Source of the DNA: Hellea sp965224755
GTDB lineage: Bacteria > Pseudomonadota > Alphaproteobacteria > Caulobacterales > Maricaulaceae
Reading direction: 5' to 3'
NCBI GenBank assembly: GCA_965224755.1
Contig: OZ245061.1
Span: 2,232,001-2,296,000 of the forward strand
DNA: 64,000 nt
Part shown: piece by piece, positions 17,361 to 26,838 of the stretch
Position numbering within the stretch: the first letter of the stretch is position 1
Layout: each line of letters starts with the position of its first letter
Notes under the pieces: generated by a model
Databases searched by the model: none
Seen by the model: the letters and a program-made list of their open reading frames with translations, nothing else
Told to the model about the DNA's origin: nothing
Made by a program: the position numbers and the translations under genes

Positions 17361-18962
17361 TTATTTAGCCCGCAACATTTCGCCGTCCGTGCGCATTTCC
17401 AGCGAAGGCATGAATGTTGGAGTCACGCGTTTTTGGCTCGCCTGTTCATAAATATAGCCTGCCGCCATGACCTGTTTATCGTCCCCGGCCTTGCCCATGA
17501 AAGACAGCCCTATCGGCAGGCCCTTCACCGCGCCCATGGGCACTGTAATATGCGGATAACCCGCTATCGCCGCAATCCATCCCGCGCCTGTCCCGCCCGG
17601 ATAGCTATCGCCATAGACATGATCGATCAGAAAAGTCGGGGCCGTGCTAGGCGCGAGCAGAATATCGACTTTGTTATCTGCCAGTAATTTATCAATCCCG
17701 TCTGCCCGAGTGGCTTTTAAAACCATCGCCAAACCATCCGTATATTCCTTGGTTTTCAAATCACCCAAAGCCTCCGACACCTCAAAAATAGATTGATCGA
17801 ATACCGCCAATTCGCGGACTGCATTCTCTTCGTTGAACGCTATAAGCTCCGCCAGTGTACGGGTTTTAACCTTGGGGTTTGTCGAGGCGAGATAGTCATT
17901 GAGTGTTGCCTTGAACTCATATTTCAGCACATCGTAAGAGGCTTTTCCGAAACCTTCCGGCGGCTCCCACTCTTCAATCTCGACAAGAGTAAAGCCTTGT
18001 TCCTTTAATGTATCGAGCGCGGCCTCGAAATTCGCCTTAACGCCCGCATTGTCTCCTTGCGCAAAGTTTAACACGCCAATGCGGATATTTTGCGCCTTTG
18101 CGGCCCCCAACGTAGCGGCATAGGCCCCGTTATTCTCGGTCATCGCGTCCATCATCAAAGCCGCGTCCATCACCGTGCGGGTCATCGGGCCTGCCGTGTC
18201 CTGAGTTGAGGAAATCGGCACGATATATTGCTGCGAAAGCACACCGACCGTCGGTTTAAAGCCGACAATGCCGTTCATTGAGGCCGGGCATATGATCGAG
18301 CCATTGGTTTCCGTGCCAATCGCCGCCATAACTATCCCCGCCGCAACAGCCGCGCCGCTGCCCGAACTGGAACCACAAGGCGACCGGTTTAGCGCATGGG
18401 GGTTACGCACCTGACCCCTTACGGCACTCCAGCCGCTGACTGAGCCTTCGGAACGAAAATTGGCCCATTGCGAAAGATTGGCCTTGCCTAAAATCACGGC
18501 ACCTGAAGCACGAAGCTTTGCAATAATCGGCGCATCGCGGTCGTTTTTATTCTCAAGCAAAGCCAGACTACCCGCTGTCGTCGGCAGATTATCCAAGGTC
18601 TCGATATTGTCTTTGATCAGCACAGGTATGCCGTGAAACGGCCCGCGCGCCTGCCCCTCTTTGCGCGCCATATCCAAAGCCCGCGCAATAGATTTGGCAT
18701 CGGGGTTTATCGACAACACGCTTTGTAGCTTGGGGCCATGAGTGTCGATCGCCTCTATGCTGGCGAGTGAGCGCTCGACAAGATCGAGGGACGAGAGTGT
18801 CCCTTTTTCCATTTGGGCAGAGGCTTTAGCCACAGTCATTGTATCGACGGTATAGCTTTTCCGAGCCGTGGCCGGGCTTTCTTGTGTAGGCGCCTGCGAA
18901 CAGCCTGCTAAAATGAGCACGGACGCCGGAGCCGCCAAAAACCTCAAACTATATATTCCCAT
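17361..18962 (-). CDS. Exported amidase (amidase-signature family lipoprotein)
   Basis: A 533-residue amidase-signature enzyme with a lipoprotein signal (LILAGC, Cys at residue 21). The Ser-cisSer-Lys triad is visible: Lys in VLIKDN, and the Gly/Ser-rich block CGSSSGSGAAVAAG with the GTETNGS loop holding the nucleophile. Family members hydrolyse amides including peptide amides, acylamides and, in GatA, glutaminyl-tRNA complexes. The lipid anchor and lack of GatB/C partners argue against GatA. A periplasmic amidase acting on a peptide or small amide is likely. It diverges from folD across about 156 bases. Confidence 0.9.
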   Translation of the reverse strand: MGIYSLRFLAAPASVLILAGCSQAPTQESPATARKSYTVDTMTVAKASAQMEKGTLSSLDLVERSLASIEAIDTHGPKLQSVLSINPDAKSIARALDMARKEGQARGPFHGIPVLIKDNIETLDNLPTTAGSLALLENKNDRDAPIIAKLRASGAVILGKANLSQWANFRSEGSVSGWSAVRGQVRNPHALNRSPCGSSSGSGAAVAAGIVMAAIGTETNGSIICPASMNGIVGFKPTVGVLSQQYIVPISSTQDTAGPMTRTVMDAALMMDAMTENNGAYAATLGAAKAQNIRIGVLNFAQGDNAGVKANFEAALDTLKEQGFTLVEIEEWEPPEGFGKASYDVLKYEFKATLNDYLASTNPKVKTRTLAELIAFNEENAVRELAVFDQSIFEVSEALGDLKTKEYTDGLAMVLKATRADGIDKLLADNKVDILLAPSTAPTFLIDHVYGDSYPGGTGAGWIAAIAGYPHITVPMGAVKGLPIGLSFMGKAGDDKQVMAAGYIYEQASQKRVTPTFMPSLEMRTDGEMLRAK

Positions 18963-19118
18963 TACTATTCCCCTATCATTATGATTTGATCATTTATTAC
19001 AGGCCATCAAGTAAAGCCTATAAATCCTGATAAGCAAAGCCCCTAATGATAAAGCCGCCAGCACGGAGACTTGCATTTTTTTGCACGCGCGATAGAGCCA
19101 AGCTAAAGTGAGGCCAAT

Positions 19119-20006
19119 ATGAACGCAAAGAAAATTGATGGTAGAGCCTATGCAGAGGGTCTGCGCGAACGCGTCCTTGAAGCCGTAGCCGTGCTCCCGT
19201 CCCAACCCACACTTGCCGTTGTGCTTGTCGGCGAAGACCCTGCCAGTCAGGTTTATGTCGCCAGTAAGGCCAAATTTACCGCCGAATGCGGAATGCGCTC
19301 TCTGGAACATAAATTACCGGCAAGCGCCGCCGAAGATGATGTTGTTGCGCTCGTGCGAAAGCTCAATGAAGACCCTGAAGTTGACGGTATTTTAGTGCAA
19401 CTCCCTCTCCCCAAGGGCCTCAATTCTGACCGCGTCATCGCAGAAATCGACCCCGATAAAGATGTTGACGGCTTGACCGAAAGCTCCGTCGGACGTCTTT
19501 CTCTGGGCAAGCCGGGCCTGCGCCCCTGCACGCCGACAGGCTGCGTTATGCTGGCCAAAGACCAACTCGGCGATTTATCCGGCAAACATTGCGTGGTTCT
19601 GGGCCGCTCCATTCTGGTCGGCAAACCCGCCGCGCTTTTATTCTTGGAACAAAACTGCACCGTCACCATCGCCCATTCTCGCACGAAAGATTTGGAAGAT
19701 GTTTGCCGGGGCGCTGATATTTTAGTCGCAGCCGTGGGCCGCCCGCAAATGGTCAAAGGTAATTGGATTAAGCCCGGGGCCTGCGTCATTGATGTCGGCA
19801 TCAACCGCGTGCCAAGCTTGAAACGCCCCGGCAAAACGCGGCTTGTCGGAGATGTCGATTACAAAGCGGTGCGCGCTATCGCCGGAGCCGTCACCCCCGT
19901 CCCCGGAGGCGTCGGCCCCATGACGATTGCTTGCCTACTCAGAAATACAGTCATAGCCGCCTGTAAAAGACGCGGCTGGGGTACGCCTGAGGTGATGGAT
20001 TTTTAG
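19119..20006 (+). CDS. folD: Methylenetetrahydrofolate dehydrogenase/cyclohydrolase FolD
   Basis: A 295-residue bifunctional enzyme of one-carbon metabolism. It oxidises 5,10-methylene-THF with NADP+ and hydrolyses the methenyl product to 10-formyl-THF. Visible motifs are YVASKAKF with the catalytic Tyr and Lys near residues 48-52, DGILVQLPLP, DVDGL, PCTPTGC, the nucleotide-binding GRSILVGKPAA, and the end TPVPGGVGPMT. Length is typical. A long perfect inverted repeat lies just after its stop. It diverges from the amidase gene. Confidence 0.96.
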   Translation: MNAKKIDGRAYAEGLRERVLEAVAVLPSQPTLAVVLVGEDPASQVYVASKAKFTAECGMRSLEHKLPASAAEDDVVALVRKLNEDPEVDGILVQLPLPKGLNSDRVIAEIDPDKDVDGLTESSVGRLSLGKPGLRPCTPTGCVMLAKDQLGDLSGKHCVVLGRSILVGKPAALLFLEQNCTVTIAHSRTKDLEDVCRGADILVAAVGRPQMVKGNWIKPGACVIDVGINRVPSLKRPGKTRLVGDVDYKAVRAIAGAVTPVPGGVGPMTIACLLRNTVIAACKRRGWGTPEVMDF

Positions 20007-20030
20007 AGCATTTCCCTCTCTTCCCCTCTC

Positions 20031-20109
20031 TCTGTTCCCGGCCTTGAGCCGGGATCTCCCGCGTTTCGTGCCAAATTGATGGAGGTCCCGGCTCAAGGCC
20101 GGGAACAGA
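20031..20109. repeat. Palindromic intergenic repeat between folD and holC
   Basis: Perfect 24-base inverted arms (20031-20054 and 20086-20109) separated by 31 bases. The arm starts TCTGTTCCCGGCC and reads AGCCGGGA at its inner end. It sits between the convergent folD and holC genes, so its hairpin could end both transcripts, although there is no T-run. It resembles the other GC-rich palindromes of this window in place and style. Confidence 0.75.
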
Positions 20110-20140
20110 ATGAGGTGAGGTTCAGAAATAACAGGCTATT

Positions 20141-20584
20141 CTAAGCCTTCTTTTCCCAGGCCCCGCGGTCATTTTGCTGGTAATAGGACAGCTTTGCGTC
20201 TGTATCTTTCAGCGCTTTCCACTGGCCCCGTGCGCGCTGGATATCGTCTTTCGAGCGGCCATTGATCATGACCATACAGCGCTCGACGCCGTCCATATTG
20301 TCAATCTCGGCTCCGCCGATGAGGAAGACGGCCTGATAGCCGCTCGCATCCTGCGCCGCTCCGGTCAGAGTTATCGGTTGCTGCTCTGCCATCGGTTCGT
20401 CATCTCTGCCATGGGGCAGGAAACTGTCATCGCGGTAAGTCCAGAGATAGTCATCCATCTCTTTGACTTGTTCAGGCGGCAGCTTCACCAAAGCCCGCCA
20501 GCCCTTTTGCAAAGTCTTTTCCAGCAGTCCGGGCAAGACGCCCTCAATCGTGGAGGCTTCAAGATGATAAAACCAATACTCCAT
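20141..20584 (-). CDS. holC: DNA polymerase III chi subunit
   Basis: A 147-residue protein of the HolC family. It has the YHLEAS-type first strand and helix, LEKTLQKGWRALVKLP, the acidic segment DDYLWTYRDDSFLPHG, QPITLTG, and a late GRSKDDIQRARGQWKALK helix. Chi links the clamp loader to single-strand binding protein during replication. Its ATG overlaps the pepA stop by one base (TAATG), the usual pepA-holC coupling seen in many Proteobacteria. Confidence 0.92.
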   Translation of the reverse strand: MEYWFYHLEASTIEGVLPGLLEKTLQKGWRALVKLPPEQVKEMDDYLWTYRDDSFLPHGRDDEPMAEQQPITLTGAAQDASGYQAVFLIGGAEIDNMDGVERCMVMINGRSKDDIQRARGQWKALKDTDAKLSYYQQNDRGAWEKKA

Positions 20585-22062
20585 TAGCCTTCGAAGTTAT
20601 CTGCAACCCAGCGGTTTAGAAGTCTCGCGCCAAAGCCTGTCCCGAATGTCGTCTCGCGCGGGTCGTGGCGGCCTGACGGTTTCATCGCCGTGCCCGCAAC
20701 ATCAATATGCGCCCAAGGGATGCCCTTACCGACAAAACGCTGCAAGAATTGCGCGGCGGTAATCGAGCCGGCCCCGCGTCCGCCGATATTTTTCATATCC
20801 GCATTGGGGCTATCAATCAGCCTGTCATAGGCGTCGCCCATAGGCAGACGCCATGTTTTCTCGGCCGTTGTTTCCGAAGCCTGCGCGATTTGCCCCGCCA
20901 GATCATCATCATTTGAGAAAACGCCTGCATGTTCACTCCCGAGCGCGATGATGATCGCGCCTGTTAATGTCGCCAGATTTATCATCGCTTTGGGTTTAAT
21001 TTTAACCGAGGCATAATGCAGGCAATCGGCCAGAACCAAACGGCCCTCGGCGTCGGTATTTTGTACTTCGATGGTCTGGCCTGACATAGAGGTGATAATA
21101 TCACCGGGAAGCACGGCGTTTCCGTCCGGCATATTCTCGACAAGGCCAACGATTCCGACAACATTGGCTTTGGCCTTACGCGCGGCAAGCCCCGCCATCG
21201 CGCCGACAACCGCCGCAGAGCCGCCCATATCGCCCTTCATATCCCACATATTGGCGCCGGGTTTGAGCGAAATGCCGCCGGTATCAAAGGTCACGCCTTT
21301 GCCGATAAGACAGGCAGGTTTATCGCCTTTCTTGCCGCCAAGCCATGTCATAATCACCATTTGCGACTCGCGAACAGAACCTTGGCCGACGCAGAGTAAG
21401 CTATTCATACCCAAAGCCTTCATCCGCTTTTCGCCCAATATTTGGACTTTCAGGCCCAGCTTTTCGAGTTTTTTAATCCGCGCCGCATAGGCCTTGGGAT
21501 AGACCACATTAGGCGGCTCATTTACGAGGTCACGGGCCAAAATTGTGCCGTCGCAAACAGGGCCGTGATATTTATTATAAGACGCTCGGGCCTTGGCCGG
21601 TTCGTCGCAAGCGATTTTGATTGTTTTTAGAACCGGTTTCTTACTCGCAGGCAATTTCGTGCGGTAATGATCAAACCTATATGCCGCCAACCGCATGCCC
21701 ACAGCCGCCCTTGCCGCCGCGTCAGGCGAGATATCCATACCGCCGAGATGAAGCGTAATTGTGCTCTCGACCATCATCAAGGCCTTAGTGATTTTTGCGC
21801 CAAAAAGCTCGGACTCGAATTTTTTACCGTCGCCTATACCAATCGCCACAAGCCGCGAAATATCCGATCCCGTCGGCGCGTAAATGCTAAACCGCTTGCC
21901 GGCCTCGCCGTTAAACTTGGCCGCTTTGGCCGCCGCTTTGAATTGGCCCTTAGAGGCCTGCACATAATCCGAAGCACCACCCCCTATTTTAAGGGATTTC
22001 TTAACGGGGATGACCGCGCATCCTGATGCGGCGGGTTTATCGGCGACGAAACTGACTTTCAT
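20584..22062 (-). CDS. pepA: Leucyl aminopeptidase PepA (M17)
   Basis: A 492-residue cytosolic dizinc aminopeptidase. The C-terminal catalytic domain has the M17 motifs: IGKGVTFDTGGISLKP with the metal Lys and Asp, MKGDMGGSAAV, and the signature NTDAEGRLVLAD. The N-terminal macro-like domain (residues 1-160) is more divergent. It releases N-terminal residues from peptides and, in E. coli, also binds DNA. GGAG precedes the ATG. It is followed by holC with a one-base overlap and is divergent from lptF. Confidence 0.95.
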   Translation of the reverse strand: MKVSFVADKPAASGCAVIPVKKSLKIGGGASDYVQASKGQFKAAAKAAKFNGEAGKRFSIYAPTGSDISRLVAIGIGDGKKFESELFGAKITKALMMVESTITLHLGGMDISPDAAARAAVGMRLAAYRFDHYRTKLPASKKPVLKTIKIACDEPAKARASYNKYHGPVCDGTILARDLVNEPPNVVYPKAYAARIKKLEKLGLKVQILGEKRMKALGMNSLLCVGQGSVRESQMVIMTWLGGKKGDKPACLIGKGVTFDTGGISLKPGANMWDMKGDMGGSAAVVGAMAGLAARKAKANVVGIVGLVENMPDGNAVLPGDIITSMSGQTIEVQNTDAEGRLVLADCLHYASVKIKPKAMINLATLTGAIIIALGSEHAGVFSNDDDLAGQIAQASETTAEKTWRLPMGDAYDRLIDSPNADMKNIGGRGAGSITAAQFLQRFVGKGIPWAHIDVAGTAMKPSGRHDPRETTFGTGFGARLLNRWVADNFEG

Positions 22063-22138
22063 ACGTATGGCTCCTAATAGGATATTATTTTAGCGGCAAT
22101 TTTCTTGTCACTATTTCATATCTTCGGTGTGGTAAACC

Positions 22139-23353
22139 ATGGACAAGCGTAATAGAAGCGCAAAAACCGCCTTGAGCAAAATTAAAGGATGTGGGCTAAA
22201 CGTGACTTTGTTGCAGCGATATTTTTGGACACAGGCGCTATGGCCCTTGTTGCTGTCACTGGCTGCATTGGCCGCGCTAGCTTTGCTGACTCAAAGTCTG
22301 CAAACGCTCGATCTTATTGTTGAAAACCGGCAATCGGCCCTAACATTTTTCTATATTACCATACTTGCTCTGCCGCAGCTCATCGCGATTATCATGCCGC
22401 TCGCAGTGTTTATGGCCACACTTTACGCGCTTAATCGTTTAAATGTGGATAGCGAGCTTGTCGTCGCCAAAGCTTCAGGGTTCTCGCCGTGGCAAATCGC
22501 CAGCCCCGTTCTGCGGCTGGGCATGTATGCCCTGATCGCACATTTGATTATCAATCTTGTCCTCCAGCCCCTGTCATTCAGGCAGATGCGCGGCGAAATC
22601 CTGAAAGTGCGAACGGATATTGCCTCACAAATGGTACGTGCCGGCGAATTTGTCAGTCCAACAGCAGGCTTAACCGTCTATGCCCGAGAGATCGGCGGGG
22701 ATGGGGCCATGAAAGACGTGCTAATTTACGATGTGCGCGACGAGGGGGACGGCACGATGCACACGGCCAGATCCGGCTATCTGACCCGAGGCACTGATAG
22801 CGCTCGGCTTATTTTGGAAAATGGGAATGTCCAAACTCTACTTGAAGACGGCACGCTCGATCTGGTAGCCTTTGACAATTACCAGATTGATTTGTCCGAT
22901 GTTATGGCGATGGATTCTGTTTTACGGCTAAAGACCTCTGACCGTTATTTACATGAACTCTTGCGGCCCGATCAGCGCGAATATGCCAATCGCAAATTCC
23001 GGCGCACACTGGCGGCTGAAGGCCACTCCCGTCTGGCCACGCCGATTTATAATATGGCGCTGGTCATGCTGGCGCTGTGTTTCATGATCCGCGGAGAATT
23101 TCAGCGCATGGGCTATGGACGCCGGATTGCGATCTGCGCCGTTCTCGGTTTTGTCATTCGCCTCTCCGGCTTTGCACTCGAATCCGCCGCCGAGAGCGAT
23201 CCGGGGCTGAATATTGTGCAATATGCCGTGCCTCTCTCAGTCTGTGTGGCCTCTGGCTGGTATTTGCTCCGCAAACGCCGCATCCGCAAATTATCCTATA
23301 TGTTGAAACCCAAGCGCATATCTGCGAAACGCGCACGCTTCACTCCGACCTGA
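22139..23353 (+). CDS. lptF: LPS export permease LptF
   Basis: This is one of the two membrane subunits of the LptB2FG transporter that pulls lipopolysaccharide from the inner membrane. The 404-residue frame has membrane helices near residues 30-60, 75-100, 120-145 and three more after about 300, with a periplasmic jelly-roll between (MVRAGEFVSPTAGLTVYARE). The LLxRYFW start of the family begins at residue 23. A GTG at 22202, preceded by an AGGATG-like site, may therefore be the real start instead of the ATG at 22139. It overlaps lptG by one base. Confidence 0.9.
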   Translation: MDKRNRSAKTALSKIKGCGLNVTLLQRYFWTQALWPLLLSLAALAALALLTQSLQTLDLIVENRQSALTFFYITILALPQLIAIIMPLAVFMATLYALNRLNVDSELVVAKASGFSPWQIASPVLRLGMYALIAHLIINLVLQPLSFRQMRGEILKVRTDIASQMVRAGEFVSPTAGLTVYAREIGGDGAMKDVLIYDVRDEGDGTMHTARSGYLTRGTDSARLILENGNVQTLLEDGTLDLVAFDNYQIDLSDVMAMDSVLRLKTSDRYLHELLRPDQREYANRKFRRTLAAEGHSRLATPIYNMALVMLALCFMIRGEFQRMGYGRRIAICAVLGFVIRLSGFALESAAESDPGLNIVQYAVPLSVCVASGWYLLRKRRIRKLSYMLKPKRISAKRARFTPT

Positions 23354-24447
23354 TGTTCTCTCTGCTCAACCGTTATATAGCCCTGCGCATTTTTCGCAGT
23401 ATTTTGCTCGCTTTCCTGATCGTGACCGGCATCATCATGCTCGTCGACTTTGTTGAAGGTACGCGCAATATTGGCGGCGATGGAGATATCGGCACGGGGA
23501 CATTATTCCTGATGACCCTGCTAAAAGCGCCGCGCCTGATAGAACAAACCATCCCTTTTGTTGTGTTATTTGGCGTTATGGGCGCGCTTTACAGCTTAAA
23601 CCGCCGTAGTGAATTGATTGTGATGCGGGCCTCGGGCCTCTCCGCGTGGCGGTTTTTGTCTCCCGCAATTATGGTCACTGCCACGCTCGGCCTCGTCTGG
23701 GCGGCATTATTTAATCCCCTCGCCTCCATTTCTATGAACGCTTATGAGAATCTGGCCGAAGAGGTAACGGGGCAGGCTGATATCGCCGATACCGACCATA
23801 TCTGGCTACGCGAAGGCAATGATATTGGCCAAACCGTCATTTATGCCGCGCGCGCGGATATTTTGCAGCGCAAATTATTCGATACGACTTTTTATATTTT
23901 CACCATTAATAAGGACGGCGTTGCCGTTTTTGAACGCCGCCTTGACGCCGAAGAAGCCGAGCTTGTCACGCAAGGCTATTGGCAACTTCGTAATGTGATT
24001 GAAAATATTGCGGGCGAGTTACCCTTAATTCAAACCGCTATTTCTCTGCCGACCCGCATCACCATCGAAGATATTCGCAACAAGGCCCGAAATAGCGCCC
24101 TACCCCCATTCTGGGATATTCCTGCAGCCATTTCAAAAACCGAACAGGCCGGGTTTTCCGCCGTCGGTCTACGGATGCAGCTTAATAAGCTCTTGGCCTT
24201 GCCGGTTATGCTCATTGCTATGACGGTAATCGCGGCGGGCGTTTCTATGCATCTTACCCGCGAGGGCGGGGCATTGCGGCTTTTGATCTTTGGCGGCGCT
24301 CTTGGGTTTGCTGTTTATTTTGCCGATAGCATTGTTAGCGCCTTTGGCGAGGCCTCTGTTCTCCCGATTATGCTCGCCGCTTGGTCAATACCGATTTTCG
24401 TCCTGTTTATGGGGCTGAGCTATCTGGCGCATATAGAGGATGGGTAA
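23353..24447 (+). CDS. lptG: LPS export permease LptG
   Basis: A 364-residue partner of LptF with the same layout: a first helix right after LLNRYIALRIFRS, helices near residues 55-80 and 95-125, a periplasmic beta domain (about 140-260), then three C-terminal helices. Its ATG shares one base with the lptF stop (TGATG), so the two are translationally coupled. An upstream in-frame extension would run inside lptF and is rejected as the start. In most alphaproteobacteria lptD follows; here the next gene after 141 bases is surA. Confidence 0.92.
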   Translation: MFSLLNRYIALRIFRSILLAFLIVTGIIMLVDFVEGTRNIGGDGDIGTGTLFLMTLLKAPRLIEQTIPFVVLFGVMGALYSLNRRSELIVMRASGLSAWRFLSPAIMVTATLGLVWAALFNPLASISMNAYENLAEEVTGQADIADTDHIWLREGNDIGQTVIYAARADILQRKLFDTTFYIFTINKDGVAVFERRLDAEEAELVTQGYWQLRNVIENIAGELPLIQTAISLPTRITIEDIRNKARNSALPPFWDIPAAISKTEQAGFSAVGLRMQLNKLLALPVMLIAMTVIAAGVSMHLTREGGALRLLIFGGALGFAVYFADSIVSAFGEASVLPIMLAAWSIPIFVLFMGLSYLAHIEDG

Positions 24448-24588
24448 TCTCCATTGATGCGTCTGCGTCCTGACTGAAAATTAATGAAACCAATCCTAAA
24501 ATCACTGTAATAAAGACGTTAAGCTTGATTGCACATGCTAGATTTAGTTTTATAACACGCCTAAAGAATATTAGAAAAAGACCCGACT

Positions 24589-25815
24589 ATGATAAAATAT
24601 ATTTTTCTTTCGGCCTCCGCCCTGGTTTTGATGAGCGGTGCAGCCGCCGCCCAAACTAGCCACGGTATTGCGGCTGTGGTTAATGATGATATTGTTACCA
24701 CCCATGATTTGCGCCAGCGGGTCTTGTTCATGGTCGCGACCACCGGCGTCAAACGCGACGAAGAAAGCCTTGCCCGTGTTCAGCAACAAGCTCTACGTAA
24801 TTTGGTTGATGAACATATCCAGATTCAAGAGAGCGAGAAATACGACCAGACAATTGCTGATGATGAAGTCAATCAATCCGTGGCCCGCTTAATTGGCCGT
24901 AATGGTCTGGATCCCAATGAAGTGGTTGAACGGCTGGCCTCCGCAGGCGTTTCGATTGAAACCCTGCGCGATCAAGTGCGCTCTGAAATTGCTTGGCAGC
25001 GCATCGTCAACGGACTTTATGGCTCGCGTATTCGTATCAGCGATGCCCAGATAGACGAGACTTTAAACCGCCTGTCTGCCAATGCGTCCAAGCCGAATTA
25101 CCGCGTGGCCGAAATTTATATCGAAGCGACGCCGGATATTGGCGGCATGGAAGGCGCGATGAAAGGCGCTGAGGCGATGGTTGCCCAAATCGCTGACGGG
25201 GCCCCTTTCCCGCTATTAGCCCAACAATTCTCAAGCGCCCCGACCGCCGCCAAAGGCGGGGATATCGGCTGGGTGCGCGAAGGCGAACTGCGCCCCGAAA
25301 TTGATCAGGTCATTCAGCAAATGACAAAGGGCAATCTGTCCAAACCCATTCAGGTGCCGGGCGGTGTCTATGTCGTCGCGCTGCTGGACAAGAAAATTTC
25401 CGAAGCCGACACGCTTTATAAGCTTAAAAACATCAGCATTGAGAATGAGGATATCGAGGCAGCCAAAGCCACATTGATTGAGCTTAGAGACACGCTAAAA
25501 TCTTGCGACACCCTCTCGGCGGATGTCAAAGAGTTGGACGGCATCAGCACCAATGATATGGGCGAGCTGAAAAGCAGTGACTTGAACGAAGATATTTTAG
25601 CCGTTTTATCTGCCACTGATATTGGCGGCCTCAGCGATCCGATTGAGCGCCCCCACGGTGCCACCTCGATCATGGTGTGTTCGCGCGAAGCCTCCGGCTC
25701 CGATATTCCAACCCGCGACGAGATTGAAAACCGCCTAATGGATCAACAACTCGCACAAGCCTCCAAACGACACTTACGGGATTTACGCCGCAAGGCTACC
25801 GTTGTCCTGCGTTAG
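24589..25815 (+). CDS. surA: Periplasmic chaperone/isomerase SurA
   Basis: A 408-residue exported protein. The signal peptide ends near AAAAQ (residue 22). The SurA N-terminal chaperone domain begins AAVVNDDIVTTHDLRQR. One parvulin-type isomerase domain is visible (about 165-265: VAEIYIEA, QFSSAPTAAKGGDIGWVREGEL, VPGGVYVVALLDK), and a degenerate second region follows with the C-terminal helix. SurA escorts outer-membrane barrels, including LptD, to the BAM machinery. It is followed three bases later by pdxA and then rsmA, the classical order. Confidence 0.92.
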   Translation: MIKYIFLSASALVLMSGAAAAQTSHGIAAVVNDDIVTTHDLRQRVLFMVATTGVKRDEESLARVQQQALRNLVDEHIQIQESEKYDQTIADDEVNQSVARLIGRNGLDPNEVVERLASAGVSIETLRDQVRSEIAWQRIVNGLYGSRIRISDAQIDETLNRLSANASKPNYRVAEIYIEATPDIGGMEGAMKGAEAMVAQIADGAPFPLLAQQFSSAPTAAKGGDIGWVREGELRPEIDQVIQQMTKGNLSKPIQVPGGVYVVALLDKKISEADTLYKLKNISIENEDIEAAKATLIELRDTLKSCDTLSADVKELDGISTNDMGELKSSDLNEDILAVLSATDIGGLSDPIERPHGATSIMVCSREASGSDIPTRDEIENRLMDQQLAQASKRHLRDLRRKATVVLR

Positions 25816-25818
25816 GGT

Positions 25819-26838
25819 GTGGCCCAAGCTCCCCTCGTTTTAACCCCGTTGGTTTTGACAATGGGCGATCCCGCCGGGATCGGCCCCGAAATCATCGTAA
25901 AAGCGCGGGAAGCCCTCAAGTCGCAACCCGAATACGCCTTTGCCGTTATGGCTCCGCCGCGCGTGATTGAACACGCAGGCGGGCGGGTCAAAATAATATC
26001 CAATCTGTCTGATGCCGTGGATGTTTTTCAGAACTCCGTTCCCGTTCTCCCGCTCGAAGGCCGCGTCGCCAAGCCGGGCAAACCGTCCCAAGATCATGCC
26101 ATGACGATTACCCGGTCTATCGAACGGGCCGTCGGGCTGGCCTTGTCCGGCGAAGCCGCGGGCGTAGTAACCAATCCGATTTCTAAAGATATCCTCTATC
26201 AAGCCGGATTCAAATTTCCCGGCCATACCGAATATCTTGGCGAGCTGACAAAATCAGCCGTCCCGCCTTATGCCCGCGGCCCCGTCATGATGCTGGTTGG
26301 CGGCGGACTGCGGGTCGGTCTTGCCACCGTGCATCTATCCCTGAAAGACGCCGCCAAAGCCTTAAACGCAGACGCGATCTTGCGAAATGCCCGCGTCATA
26401 AACGGCGCTCTAAAGTGTGATTTTGGCATTGAAAATCCGCGTATCAGCTTGGCCGGACTAAATCCCCATGCCGGGGAAGGCGGAGCCTTGGGCCGCGAGG
26501 AAATCGACATTATCAATCCAGCAGCGCGGGCCCTGCGCGCTGAAGGGCTGGACATCACCGACGCCCAGCCCGCCGATACATTGTTCCACGCTGAGGCCCG
26601 CGAGGCCTATGACGCCGTCCTCGCCATGTATCACGACCAAGGGCTTATCCCGGTTAAAACGCTGGATTTTCACGGCGGCGTGAATATTACGCTCGGCCTG
26701 CCGATTGTGCGCACCTCGCCCGATCACGGCACGGCTTTCAATATTGCCGGGCAGAATAAAGCCCGGCCCGACAGCCTGATTGCGGCCATAAAAACGGCGC
26801 GAAGCCTCGCCAATAACCGGGCAAAATATGCCCCTTGA
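25819..26838 (+). CDS. pdxA: 4-hydroxythreonine-4-phosphate dehydrogenase
   Basis: A 339-residue NAD-dependent enzyme of vitamin B6 synthesis. Motifs are MGDPAGIGPEI near the N-terminus, TNPISKD, FPGHTEYL with a metal-binding His, GLNPHAGEGG, and MYHDQGLIPVK with the second metal His. It starts at GTG 25819, three bases after surA. Its end overlaps the start of rsmA by 11 bases, so translation is linked. Confidence 0.95.
   Translation: MAQAPLVLTPLVLTMGDPAGIGPEIIVKAREALKSQPEYAFAVMAPPRVIEHAGGRVKIISNLSDAVDVFQNSVPVLPLEGRVAKPGKPSQDHAMTITRSIERAVGLALSGEAAGVVTNPISKDILYQAGFKFPGHTEYLGELTKSAVPPYARGPVMMLVGGGLRVGLATVHLSLKDAAKALNADAILRNARVINGALKCDFGIENPRISLAGLNPHAGEGGALGREEIDIINPAARALRAEGLDITDAQPADTLFHAEAREAYDAVLAMYHDQGLIPVKTLDFHGGVNITLGLPIVRTSPDHGTAFNIAGQNKARPDSLIAAIKTARSLANNRAKYAP

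Noticed and set aside
17361..18962. GatA subunit of the tRNA amidotransferase
   Set aside because: It has the amidase signature but also a lipoprotein signal and no gatB or gatC nearby; an exported amidase is more likely.
23077..23352. Extended N-terminus for LptG
   Set aside because: The extension lies wholly inside lptF in another frame; the ATG overlapping the lptF stop gives the normal family start.
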